Of a stretch of DNA of 64,000 nucleotides, positions 17,595-26,072 are shown one piece after another. Within the stretch, counting starts at the first letter, position 1, and every line of letters starts with the position of its first letter. The stretch is taken from assembly GCA_905339165.1 (NCBI GenBank), contig CAJPFH010000032.1, positions 1 through 64,000 on the forward strand. Reading direction: 5' to 3'. A model generated the notes under the pieces. That model ran no database searches, had not been told where the DNA came from, and saw nothing but the letters and a program-made list of their open reading frames with translations. The translations under genes and the position numbers were made by a program. This stretch comes from Flavobacteriales bacterium (GTDB taxonomy: Bacteria > Bacteroidota > Bacteroidia > Flavobacteriales_E > Vicingaceae).

Positions 17595-18843
17595 TAATGA
17601 GTTTTAAAGTATGTTTAGAATATGTTGTTTCTAACACAAGCAGATAAACCCCCTTGCATAAATTCTCTGCATTTATTGCATGCATGTATATGCCTTTTGT
17701 AAAGTTTATTTTTTCGCTGTGAACCAATACTCCTTGTATGCTGTAAACAGCAATGTTTCCAACAGTGTTTTCTAAGGCTTCATACAGGAGGTTAAATGAT
17801 CCGTTCGATGGATTTGGATAAGTGCTTATGTTTTTAAGGGTGTTATTGGGTTCATTTATAGCTAGGTTTTTAATAAGTGTTTTATTAAAAATAAAGTGTC
17901 CGTTTGCAGAGCCTCCAAAGTCGGTAAAAACAATTCTATAAAACATAGAGCTATCTATGTTGTAAATAAAATAGGCAATGGTATCGTACACTTTCCATCC
18001 GGTTTGAAAATTGTATTTTTTCCATTCGTAACCAATATCAATCACATTTTTATTAAAAGAAGTTTGTGCTGCGGTAGTATTCATTGCATCATTGAATGAA
18101 GGTAAATGGGCTTTTGCACTCCAAATGTTTCGGTTTTTGAACACCCCTGAAACGGAAACATACATATTTGAAACCCAATCTCGGTGCTTCTGAAAAAGCA
18201 ACTCCCATGTGTCATTATCGGGTTCTTTATCTATTATTTGGTGGTTTACTAAAGAGTAGTAAATAAAATTTCGTTTGGGGTAATTTGCTTTTGTTATACT
18301 AACGGTTTGTGGATTAGTGCCATTTAAATTTGCGTAAGTAATGGTCCACACTCCTGTTTTAAGACTTGTAATTACTAATTTTTTAAAAGAGCCATCGTGT
18401 GTTTTTACCAAATAAATAGAATCTCCGAATGTCCAGTGATTGTTGTTAGGGTTTAAAATTCCCCAGCCCATATCGAACAAACCGGCAGCCCCTCTGTAGG
18501 TATTAAAAGCCCCGTTTGTCCATGATGTATCTGAATTTAGAAGCTGTTTCCATGTATATGCTCCTACGGTATCAAAAGTATTCCATGCACCCGTATCGTA
18601 AGGGGTATTATATAAAAAGCAGGCTGCTTCATTTATTAAGATGGCACTCCCCGCTGCCCCGGGTCCATAACAGGCGAGGGCTATATCCCAATCATTTACA
18701 GGAGTAGATAAAACATCATCATTATCTAAACTATAGAAAACTCTATTTGTGTAGTTTGTTCCGGTTATAACGGTATCGGCATTTTGCCCTATAACTGTTG
18801 AAAGGAAAAAACTTAAAACAAGGAATAAGATTGGCTTTTTCAT
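17587..18843 (-). CDS. HmuY-like protein with T9SS type A sorting domain
   Basis: 418 residues. After a signal peptide (VIGQ), residues 20-330 repeat the theme of the lipoprotein two genes downstream. TNRVFYSLDNDDV, NDWDIALACYGPGA, ILINEAACFLYN and GWGILN match HmuY-like signposts. The last 75 residues form a T9SS sorting domain (STYPNPSNGSFNLLYE, then GIYMHAINAENLCKGVYLLVLE). The protein is therefore probably secreted and surface-attached by the type IX system, unlike classical lipid-anchored HmuY. It overlaps the TonB receptor gene by 8 bp and starts the operon, 84 bp after nirS; only a hairpin and little room for a promoter lie between. Confidence 0.78.
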   Translation of the reverse strand: MKKPILFLVLSFFLSTVIGQNADTVITGTNYTNRVFYSLDNDDVLSTPVNDWDIALACYGPGAAGSAILINEAACFLYNTPYDTGAWNTFDTVGAYTWKQLLNSDTSWTNGAFNTYRGAAGLFDMGWGILNPNNNHWTFGDSIYLVKTHDGSFKKLVITSLKTGVWTITYANLNGTNPQTVSITKANYPKRNFIYYSLVNHQIIDKEPDNDTWELLFQKHRDWVSNMYVSVSGVFKNRNIWSAKAHLPSFNDAMNTTAAQTSFNKNVIDIGYEWKKYNFQTGWKVYDTIAYFIYNIDSSMFYRIVFTDFGGSANGHFIFNKTLIKNLAINEPNNTLKNISTYPNPSNGSFNLLYEALENTVGNIAVYSIQGVLVHSEKINFTKGIYMHAINAENLCKGVYLLVLETTYSKHTLKLIIE

Positions 18844-18862
18844 ATCTGTTTAGTTTTGTTTT

Positions 18863-18895
18863 AAAAAAAGCATACCACACTTTTGTGTGGTATGC
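18863..18895 (-). terminator. Hairpin terminator/attenuator after nirS
   Basis: A perfect 11-bp stem (18870-18880 with 18885-18895), TTTT loop, then T7 on the minus strand. It lies 32 bp past the nirS stop. Only 20 bp separate it from the HmuY-like gene, so it may also act as an attenuator. Confidence 0.85.
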
Positions 18896-18926
18896 TCACC
18901 TTTAATCTACAAAAAACACTATTTTA

Positions 18927-20588
18927 CTAATAGATGTCATGTGTAGTATTGTAAATATTAAATTTACCGGTAGGGTTTTGTACCCAATCTCCTTTAATGA
19001 TTTGTTTTAATTCTAATGTTTTATCATTATAAATTAAAATACCGCTTGTTTTGCCCATAAAAACGGATACCCATAATTCATCACCTGCTTTGTTGTATTC
19101 CATGTGTACCATTCTTCCGTCAACTCCTTCAGGCATATCAATGGTTTTTTTATGTTCAAGAGTTTCTACATCAAAAACATCAATTTTAGAATGTAAAGAA
19201 GCATCGGGATTAAGAGTTCTATCTACCCAAAGGTGTTTCGATTTTGGGTGTGTTTTAACAAACAGTGCACCACCACCACTACCGGGGGCTTGAATTTCTT
19301 TCACAACCGTCCACTGTCCTTCGCCCGGGTTAGTTTTAATGAATGAAATTTTATTTTCGCCAAGGTGGCTGGTTATCCATAAACTTCCGAGTTTGTTCTT
19401 AATGTTTGCTCCTCTTCCGGGGTGAGGTTTAATACCTGTTTCAATCATAGTAACTAATTTTTTATTAGGTACATCAATAACTACCACTTTGTTACTAGCG
19501 TTTGCAGCCACCAAGAAGTATTTTCCGGTAGCATCCCAGCCCCCATCGTGTAAAAAGCGTGCGGAAGCAATTTCGGTTATTTTTGGATTTTTTGGATCAG
19601 AGTAGTCAACAATATCTACCATTCCTCTCTCTTTGATGTTGCAAATCCAAACGGGGTCGGTGTGCGAAGCTACAATAGAAGCTACACGAGCTTCTTCCAC
19701 AAACTCTTTTTCTCCATCGCAAGCATTTCCAGAGGTAGAGGTAACACTGATGGGTTCTAGTGTTTGTGCATCGAAAATAGCTATATGGGCCGGATTGTAA
19801 CCGCCAAACACAAGGTATTTATCTTCGTAGCCTTTAAACTTAGAAACTTCAACTGAGCGGGCATCGTAGGCTCCTCTTACCTCGGCAACAATGGTGGGTT
19901 TTTCGCTGTAAGTATCAATCATAGTAATTCTTCCGTCTCTTCCTACAGAATATATATATCTACCCGATGCCGATGTACGGAGAATATGTACGGCAAATCC
20001 TGTGGGTAAAACGGCTAATGCTTCCTTGGTATCGCCATCAATTACGGCTACTTTTCCGGCATCTCGCATAATTACACCAAAATAGTTGTCTATATTTCTC
20101 TTATGAACAGGCTTGGTGGGTCTATCTGCTACAGGAACAAAAACTTTCCAGGTGGCTTTCATTTCTTCCAAACCAAATGCAGGAATGGCAGGTGGGTCGA
20201 GTTGCAAAAATTTAGTCATTAAAGTAATCTCGTCATCTGTCATAATTCCTTTCCATTCGGGCATACCACCGGGTGTTCCGTTTTCTATAAAAGCTCTGAG
20301 GCCGGCTTCGCCCAATGTTTTTGTTCCGGGTGCAGGGCTACCTTCGGGTGCTTCGGGTAAGAGGTGTGGGCCTGTTGCTCCTTTACGGGCCGATCCGTGG
20401 CAACCTGCACATTTATCAAAGTAAATATTAGAGGCTTTTTCCATTTCGGCTGTTGTGAGCAGAATACCTTCCGTTTTTGGTTGTTCGGTCTCTGCTTTTT
20501 TCTCTTCTCCGGAGCCACCACAAGAGGAGAACACCACCATAGATGCTACTGCTATGTAGTGAAGATTTGTTTTAAGTTTTGCGTTCAT
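18927..20588 (-). CDS. nirS: Cytochrome cd1 (NirS-type nitrite reductase), variant active site
   Basis: The start at 20588 (MNAKLK) gives 553 residues with a lipobox at Cys23, so the protein is membrane-tethered instead of soluble like Pseudomonas NirS. Residues 50-130 form the haem c domain (CAGCH at 60-64; Met109 in GTPGGMP as ligand). Residues 145-553 form the eight-bladed d1 propeller. GFAVHILRTSASGRY holds the proximal His201. FLHDGGWD holds His347, matching one distal His of P. aeruginosa NirS (His369). The C-terminus GKFNIYNTTHDIY is nearly identical to NirS. The other distal His (His327, in YHPEPR) aligns with Val297 in FVEEAR. It would reduce nitrite to NO if that loss is tolerated; a NirN-like role is the alternative. 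No d1 biosynthesis genes are in the window. An FNR-like promoter precedes it. Confidence 0.85.
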   Translation of the reverse strand: MNAKLKTNLHYIAVASMVVFSSCGGSGEEKKAETEQPKTEGILLTTAEMEKASNIYFDKCAGCHGSARKGATGPHLLPEAPEGSPAPGTKTLGEAGLRAFIENGTPGGMPEWKGIMTDDEITLMTKFLQLDPPAIPAFGLEEMKATWKVFVPVADRPTKPVHKRNIDNYFGVIMRDAGKVAVIDGDTKEALAVLPTGFAVHILRTSASGRYIYSVGRDGRITMIDTYSEKPTIVAEVRGAYDARSVEVSKFKGYEDKYLVFGGYNPAHIAIFDAQTLEPISVTSTSGNACDGEKEFVEEARVASIVASHTDPVWICNIKERGMVDIVDYSDPKNPKITEIASARFLHDGGWDATGKYFLVAANASNKVVVIDVPNKKLVTMIETGIKPHPGRGANIKNKLGSLWITSHLGENKISFIKTNPGEGQWTVVKEIQAPGSGGGALFVKTHPKSKHLWVDRTLNPDASLHSKIDVFDVETLEHKKTIDMPEGVDGRMVHMEYNKAGDELWVSVFMGKTSGILIYNDKTLELKQIIKGDWVQNPTGKFNIYNTTHDIY

Positions 20589-20621
20589 AGTTATGTGTTT
20601 AGGTGTTGTTAGTATATGCCA

Positions 20622-20665
20622 CAAAGGTTTACTCTGCATGGCTGCATTGAAATGATTAGTGTCAA
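20622..20665 (-). promoter_or_regulatory. FNR-like box and -7 core of the nirS promoter
   Basis: The minus strand reads TTGACACTAATCAT (20652-20665; FNR consensus TTGATnnnnATCAA), then 23 nt, then ACCTTTG (20622-20628). The box centre is 33 nt upstream of the first T of TTTG, a class II position near -41. The NO-reductase operon and korA/nuoA promoters share this exact geometry. Confidence 0.75.
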
Positions 20666-20733
20666 ATGAATGACTGTTTTTTCGTATGATAAATATTGAG
20701 GTGCATCATGCAAGTATTTACGAAAACATATTA

Positions 20734-22629
20734 TTATAATGTAAGTTTACCTGAAAGAAAACGGAGTACTCTGCTTTCTCCTTTCATTAATTGAATGTTT
20801 GTGAGTTCGTGCCTAACTTCAGGAAACTCTGTTTCCGATAAAATGATTTTTATATTTTCGGGTACTTCTACCTCATCGTAAACATACACGGCAATATCTT
20901 TACGAAGACCTCGTGGACTGTAGTTTTTTGAAAACACCAATTCATTATTTTTTGTGTTGAATACTTCAATTTTTATTTCTGACCTTCCGCTGATAATGGG
21001 TACAGGCGATTGCATGTGCGAAAGATGTGATGAGTTATTTTGCAACTCGTGTATTGGAGAAGATGTATATTTCAAATTTAAAACAAGGGTTCGGTTTGTT
21101 GAAGAATAAAAAGAAAGTTTTTGATTACTGAAATATGGAATTGATACGAAGAATAAAGCACTCAATAAAATGGCAAATGCTATATTGACTTTTGAAAAAT
21201 CTTTTACGGTAAGTTCTTTTTTGTTTAAGTTCACATTTGCATTATTTATAAAATCGGAAATTGTTTTTTTAATATTCTGCCCCGATGTTACAAAAAGTAC
21301 GTTACTGTAATTAACCGAAGATTTTATTACTGGTCTGCGTTTATGATTTAATCGGTTTTTAGCCCACTCAGGTCCGAAACGATAATAGCACGATTCGCAG
21401 CCCAAAATCACTAATTTATTTTTTTCAGAAACCAAAGTTTCATCAAACGCTTTGGCGTTAATATTACCTACGCAAATTGTCTCCGATATTTTTGTGTTCT
21501 GTAAATCCAATCCGTTTAACTGGCTTTTTAAATAGCTACAGGTAATAATGTGATGCTGAGTATTTCCAGCACTATTAATTAAATGGGGCACTATTTTTTC
21601 AGAGGTTATGGCCATCGATTTACATGAGCCTACACAGATATTGCACCCAACACATTTCTCGTTATCTAACCATGCTTTGTCCTCGCCTTTTTCATTTTGT
21701 TTAATCAGAATGGAATCGTAGGGACAGTCTTCGGCACACTGCTGGCAACCATCACACAAATCGGTATTGATAACCGGAATGTAATTTTTGTTTTTCTTAA
21801 ATAGAAACGGAAAAGAGAAAATAAACAGAGTAACAATTAAAATCAAAATCCAGTTCCAACCAACGGAAAATATTTTCATAAAAAAATATCCAAAAAAGTA
21901 ATACCAGTTAAATCCTGTTTCGGTTGGTAATACGGTATCTTGTGCCGGAACATCTAATGAGGCATCAAAAAACAAAGAGATAAGCAACGTAAAAATTCCC
22001 GCATAAAGCATTATTTTTTTAGGAGGAAAAATACCCGGCTTACTTAAATGAATTTCGTGCAACCATAGAAATATAGCGGTAAATGCACAAAAGAAAATAT
22101 GCCCAAAAAGAGTTACTCTAAAAATGCCACCTAGGTATGCTAAATCATTTATTAAAAAAGCTCCGGCAATTGAAGGGTCGAAAAAGGGTAAATAGATTAA
22201 TAGTTTTGCTGTTAATACACCCAATAATTTTGCCTTTTGATCCCACACTAGAACAAAACCCGTTAAGCCTATAAAAACAGTAATAATTAAGGATACTATT
22301 CCAAACAACCACGATTTTACTCGCTTAAACTTACCGGTAATAAGCATGTGTAAAAAATGGAGCACAACAAACACCACAAATAAATCTGACGAGTATCTGT
22401 GTAAATTGCGCATCAAATTTCCTATCCATTGATTGGTAATTTCTACGGTAGATATGTACGATTGAGTGGGATCTACCTTATAAAACAAGAAAAGATAAAT
22501 ACCCGATACAAATGCTATGGCAAAAAAATAAATGGCTAAAGTGCCTAAATGATAAAAAGGATTGTATTTTGTAGAAAATATTTTGCTGAAAAATGCTCCT
22601 ACTCTTAAGAAGATGCCATGCCCGCTCAT
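20734..22629 (-). CDS. Cytochrome b / di-[4Fe-4S] ferredoxin / MvhD-like fusion protein
   Basis: 631 residues with three parts. Residues 25-275 are a cytochrome b6/bc1-type membrane domain with about six helices. His77/His91 and His177/His191 (each H-x13-H) supply both haems, and SGIYLFLFYKVDPT and GLTGFVLVWDQ are family motifs. Residues 290-340 carry two ferredoxin motifs, C292-x2-C295-x2-C298-x3-C302 and C326-x2-C329-x2-C332-x3-C336. Residues 355-440 resemble MvhD/FrhD iron-sulfur subunits, ending in GCESCYYRFGPEWAKNRL, with Cys364, 386, 411 and 414 as possible cluster ligands. A further helix (481-500) and an exported-looking tail follow. The fusion can link a quinone pool to an iron-sulfur partner. 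It lies between SCO and nirS on the same strand. I know no name for it. Confidence 0.8.
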   Translation of the reverse strand: MSGHGIFLRVGAFFSKIFSTKYNPFYHLGTLAIYFFAIAFVSGIYLFLFYKVDPTQSYISTVEITNQWIGNLMRNLHRYSSDLFVVFVVLHFLHMLITGKFKRVKSWLFGIVSLIITVFIGLTGFVLVWDQKAKLLGVLTAKLLIYLPFFDPSIAGAFLINDLAYLGGIFRVTLFGHIFFCAFTAIFLWLHEIHLSKPGIFPPKKIMLYAGIFTLLISLFFDASLDVPAQDTVLPTETGFNWYYFFGYFFMKIFSVGWNWILILIVTLFIFSFPFLFKKNKNYIPVINTDLCDGCQQCAEDCPYDSILIKQNEKGEDKAWLDNEKCVGCNICVGSCKSMAITSEKIVPHLINSAGNTQHHIITCSYLKSQLNGLDLQNTKISETICVGNINAKAFDETLVSEKNKLVILGCESCYYRFGPEWAKNRLNHKRRPVIKSSVNYSNVLFVTSGQNIKKTISDFINNANVNLNKKELTVKDFSKVNIAFAILLSALFFVSIPYFSNQKLSFYSSTNRTLVLNLKYTSSPIHELQNNSSHLSHMQSPVPIISGRSEIKIEVFNTKNNELVFSKNYSPRGLRKDIAVYVYDEVEVPENIKIILSETEFPEVRHELTNIQLMKGESRVLRFLSGKLTL

Positions 22630-22711
22630 TCTGATTCTATACTAAGTCTGCAATATGTTTGGATTTATAAAATAAAAAAATCGAATTGTAAATGCTTAAC
22701 AATTGCTATGT

Positions 22712-23488
22712 CTATAATGTTCTCAAATCTTTAAAAAATAAATCTCTTATAACAAAAAATAATAATCCCGATATAAAAAAAATACCCACACAAATTTGAA
22801 TTATAAATGCCCAGTCGATAATATATTTTTTTGATGTTGCATCGAATTTGAAACAATTCAACAAAAAGCCTTCGTAAAAACTAAGTGATGTTTTCTCTTT
22901 TTTTGCTTCCAGTACGGCCATATCAATATCGCGGGCACTTGGAAAAACACCGTACACAAAGCGAGATATTTTCATTTTAGGGGTTATTACTACCAGTACA
23001 TTCGGATGCAAATAATCGCCCGATTTTTCTTTTATAATTTCAAAATCTATTGAAGATAAAAGTAGCGAAGTGCCTTCTTTATCAGAAGCCACCACTTTCC
23101 AACTTTCTCCGGTAATGTCCCATCGTTTAGTAAATGTTTTTAAATCTTTAGGAGTATCGTAGTAATCGAACGAAAAAGTTAATACCTCATACTCTTTTCC
23201 CAGTCCTTTACTTTTTTTAATGGCCTTCTTTAAGTTGGCTGTAATAATGGAGCATGAGCTGGGGCATTTGGTGTAAATAGGACTTAAAACAATGGGTTTG
23301 TCTTTTATTAATTCAGATAGCTTATTTCGGTTGTTTTGGGAATCGAATACTTCTATATCGGCTAATTGCTTTCCCAAAAACTTGGTCTCGTTGGGGTCTC
23401 GTTGTGAATATAATGAATTATTAAATAAGCATAAAAAGGGCATCAAAAGGATACATCTTATTTTTTTATGAAGGAAGTGCAAACTCAT
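22712..23488 (-). CDS. SCO1/SenC-family copper chaperone
   Basis: Starting at 23488 (MSLHFLH) the protein has 258 residues. It has a signal peptide (to about LYSQ), a thioredoxin fold with the copper-binding CPSSC (C-x3-C) motif in SPIYTKCPSSC, and a conserved His in GDYLHPN. A C-terminal transmembrane helix near residues 225-247 is an addition to the usual SCO layout. SCO proteins deliver copper to the CuA site of haem-copper enzymes. The start overlaps the ctaB stop (ATGA). The gene sits behind the CuA-bearing enzyme genes, which fits a role in assembling that CuA centre. Confidence 0.9.
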   Translation of the reverse strand: MSLHFLHKKIRCILLMPFLCLFNNSLYSQRDPNETKFLGKQLADIEVFDSQNNRNKLSELIKDKPIVLSPIYTKCPSSCSIITANLKKAIKKSKGLGKEYEVLTFSFDYYDTPKDLKTFTKRWDITGESWKVVASDKEGTSLLLSSIDFEIIKEKSGDYLHPNVLVVITPKMKISRFVYGVFPSARDIDMAVLEAKKEKTSLSFYEGFLLNCFKFDATSKKYIIDWAFIIQICVGIFFISGLLFFVIRDLFFKDLRTL

Positions 23489-24372
23489 ATAAATTTTTCT
23501 GCAACTAAAAGAATAAATAAAACCGGCAAAAAAATTATGCAACCCAACATTAATGCAAGTGCCGATTTTTTGGTTCGTGCTCTGTAAAAAACAATTGAAC
23601 TAAGAAACAATAGGCTTCCAAATAAAGAAATAATCCACGAAACGTGCACCCCAACAGATTCATACATATACAAAAGTAAAGCGGTGGGTACAATTAAAAA
23701 GGTAGAAAACATAATTAACATTGATGCGTATTTGGACTGTATTCCGGGAGTTGGTAACATTTTAAATCCGGCTTTATTATAATCATCATTCAGAAGCCAG
23801 GCAACAGACCATGTATGTGGAAACTGCCAAACAAATTGCACTAAAAATAAAAGCACCGCATGAGTGGAAATAGAGCCCGTAGCAGCTGTACAACCAATTA
23901 ATACCGGCAAAGAACCGGCAAAGGCCCCGGGTATTACTGTTAGCCAAGTAATTTTTTTTAAAGGGGTATAGATACACACATACACCAACAATGCTAAGCA
24001 TCCTAATGTAAACGAAAGCAAATTAATTTTCGATAAAAGAAAAATACCCATAACAGAAAATATCATCCCAAGGATAATCGCTTCTCTAACTTCTAATCTG
24101 TAAGAAGGGAGAGGTCTTTCTGAGGTGCGTTTCATCAATGCATCTGACTTTATTTCTAATATCTGGTTAAAAATATTAGAAGCTCCAGTAATTAAAAATC
24201 CGCCCACCGAGAGTAACCATATCGTTACAAAATCAATGTTTCTGTTTACTGCCCACAAGTACGACATTGATGCAGAGAACACCACAAGCAATGACAAACG
24301 TAATTTAACTAATTGAGCATAATCCAAAAGTTTTACGCTCAACCCATTCAACATATTATTCAACGAAAACAT
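23485..24372 (-). CDS. ctaB: Protoheme IX farnesyltransferase (heme O synthase)
   Basis: A 295-residue UbiA-family membrane prenyltransferase with about nine helices. The first Asp-rich motif, ASNIFNQILEIKSDALMKRT, has N-x3-E-x3-D-x3-R near residue 68. The second is NDDYNKAGFKMLP, near residue 193. It attaches the hydroxyethylfarnesyl chain to haem b, making heme O. It lies 9 bp after the subunit I gene and overlaps SCO by 4 bp. Its presence in the operon suggests that the enzyme uses an O- or A-type haem. No heme A synthase (ctaA) gene is in the window. Confidence 0.95.
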   Translation of the reverse strand: MFSLNNMLNGLSVKLLDYAQLVKLRLSLLVVFSASMSYLWAVNRNIDFVTIWLLSVGGFLITGASNIFNQILEIKSDALMKRTSERPLPSYRLEVREAIILGMIFSVMGIFLLSKINLLSFTLGCLALLVYVCIYTPLKKITWLTVIPGAFAGSLPVLIGCTAATGSISTHAVLLFLVQFVWQFPHTWSVAWLLNDDYNKAGFKMLPTPGIQSKYASMLIMFSTFLIVPTALLLYMYESVGVHVSWIISLFGSLLFLSSIVFYRARTKKSALALMLGCIIFLPVLFILLVAEKFI

Positions 24373-24381
24373 TTTCTGTTT

Positions 24382-26061
24382 CTATTGAATTTCCCAAATT
24401 GCCGCAAGCCACTTCCAATTCAAGAAATAAAATACCAAGAACGTAACAAGGAAAATAATAGTAAGCACCAATGTTCCGGGAGCTTCATATTTACGTTTAT
24501 GTGGAGTAGTTTCTTCTCCAAGAGGAGCCGCTATGGCAAGTTGCATATCTTGCGGACCGTTTACCCTAGGGCCAAAAAATACAGAAACAACAATAATTAA
24601 TATCCAAATGAGCATGGATAAAAAAGAGAGTATTCCGCCCAACCCAAATAGAACCCAAACGAAGCCCGAAGCAAGGTTGAAATCATACGTAAAGGGGCCT
24701 CCGGTAAACGCAATATCATAATGCCTTCTGGGAATACCAAACATTCCCAATGCAATCATTCCGATGGCTAATAATGCTATGCCAAAGAAGAACATCCATG
24801 GTTGAATCTTTGCCAGTTTAAAGGCCACTATTTTTCTGCGAAACATTAGAGGAACTAAATAGTATGTAATACCCATAAAGGTTAGGGTAGTTCCTATTAC
24901 CACAGTGCCTTTAAAGTGCCCCACAATAGCTAGTGTATTATGCACAATAATATTGGTTTGTTCCATACCATATATTACGCCTGTTATTCCACCAATAAAT
25001 CCAAAGCCTATTATAGCCAGTGTTATAGAACTAAATGCAGGATTTCCCCATGGCAATTTAATGAGCCAATCGAACAAGCCTTTGTTATGTCCTAACCTTC
25101 TTTGAGCCGCCTCCATAGAAGAGGGAACGGCAAAGGCATGAATCATCGAAGCAAGCACTGCAAGGTACATGGCGTAACTAGTATTCCACACTTTCCAGGT
25201 TGAACTTACTGCAGGGTCAACTAATAGATGGTGAGCCGAAGCAATACTAATGAAAAGAATATAGAATAAGAACGCCACCCTCGAAACCTTTTCGTTAATG
25301 GAACTTCCGCCTAAAACCAAACGTACTGACAAATACCAAATACCTACCATGGCACATACATTTATTTGTTGTGCCGAGTGCCCGAAGCCCCACCAAACCA
25401 AGCGATACCAAGCGGGGTCTATGCTTTCAACCAAACCCAACGACCATAAAAAAGTAGGCACATAAACCAATGCTCCGGAAAGCAATGTTAATACGGCAAT
25501 AATCGCTGCTGCCATTAGTGCATAAGTAAATAAGGGAAGGGTTTTGCCTACTTTCCCTTCTTTTTTTGCTAGGGCAGCATTGCCAAAAAACAATCCTACC
25601 CCGATAAGAGCTCCAACGGCAAAAAGTATTATACCCAAGTAATAAAGTGGATGTGCCTTTAGCGGAACATACGATGTCATTGTTACATCTGCATTGCCAC
25701 TTAGTATCATTACATCGGTAAGAATAAAGCCGGTGGCCATTAATATAAACGACAGCCACCCTAACTTGGGAGCACAAAACCTTGAATTTAAAACCACGGT
25801 TGAACCAAAGTAAAGGCCCGCAATTTCAAAAAATACAATCCAAAATACCAATGCGTTTACACCGTGTAAGCCAATTATTCTGTAATACCAAGGAGAGGAT
25901 AATACATGAAAATCTTGCCAACGAGTAAATACGAGGAGTATAGCTCCTAATGCGGCAATAAGTAAAGAAACTACAGCAAAAACTGCATTTAACCGAAACA
26001 ATTTTTCAGTAGTATTATCTACTTTAAAGCCTGTTATATCACATGTTCTAAAAGTACTCAT
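24382..26061 (-). CDS. Haem-copper reductase subunit I, nitric oxide reductase type (HxxxQ)
   Basis: 559 residues with 12 or more transmembrane helices of the haem-copper superfamily, closest to B-family layout. CuB ligands His228, His277 and His278 are present. High-spin haem ligand His382 is in VGHFKGT. Low-spin ligand His66 is in GLHGVN. Where oxidases have the cross-linked Tyr four residues after the first CuB His (HPxxY), this protein has Gln232 (GHSAQQIN). The second low-spin ligand position, two after His382, is Lys384 instead of His. Loss of the Tyr argues against O2 reduction and for NO reduction, as in the eNOR/sNOR-type families. I recall Gln at this place for eNOR but cannot verify it here. 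Subunit II, a small subunit, ctaB and SCO are in the same operon under an FNR-like promoter. Confidence 0.82.
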   Translation of the reverse strand: MSTFRTCDITGFKVDNTTEKLFRLNAVFAVVSLLIAALGAILLVFTRWQDFHVLSSPWYYRIIGLHGVNALVFWIVFFEIAGLYFGSTVVLNSRFCAPKLGWLSFILMATGFILTDVMILSGNADVTMTSYVPLKAHPLYYLGIILFAVGALIGVGLFFGNAALAKKEGKVGKTLPLFTYALMAAAIIAVLTLLSGALVYVPTFLWSLGLVESIDPAWYRLVWWGFGHSAQQINVCAMVGIWYLSVRLVLGGSSINEKVSRVAFLFYILFISIASAHHLLVDPAVSSTWKVWNTSYAMYLAVLASMIHAFAVPSSMEAAQRRLGHNKGLFDWLIKLPWGNPAFSSITLAIIGFGFIGGITGVIYGMEQTNIIVHNTLAIVGHFKGTVVIGTTLTFMGITYYLVPLMFRRKIVAFKLAKIQPWMFFFGIALLAIGMIALGMFGIPRRHYDIAFTGGPFTYDFNLASGFVWVLFGLGGILSFLSMLIWILIIVVSVFFGPRVNGPQDMQLAIAAPLGEETTPHKRKYEAPGTLVLTIIFLVTFLVFYFLNWKWLAAIWEIQ

Positions 26062-26072
26062 AATATATAATA

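Noticed and set aside
20589-20639. Upstream extension of the nirS frame to 20639
   Set aside because: The lipoprotein signal and lipobox fit the ATG at 20588, and the extension runs into the promoter region with ACCTTTG.
22684-22704. Short palindrome AATTGT/ACAATT after the SCO gene
   Set aside because: Only 6 A-T rich base pairs with a 9-nt loop. A T-run follows on the minus strand, but the hairpin is too weak to call a terminator.
24382-26061. Reading subunit I as an ordinary O2-reducing cytochrome c oxidase
   Set aside because: The cross-linked Tyr four residues after the first CuB His is replaced by Gln and one low-spin haem His is Lys, so an O2 reductase role is not supported.
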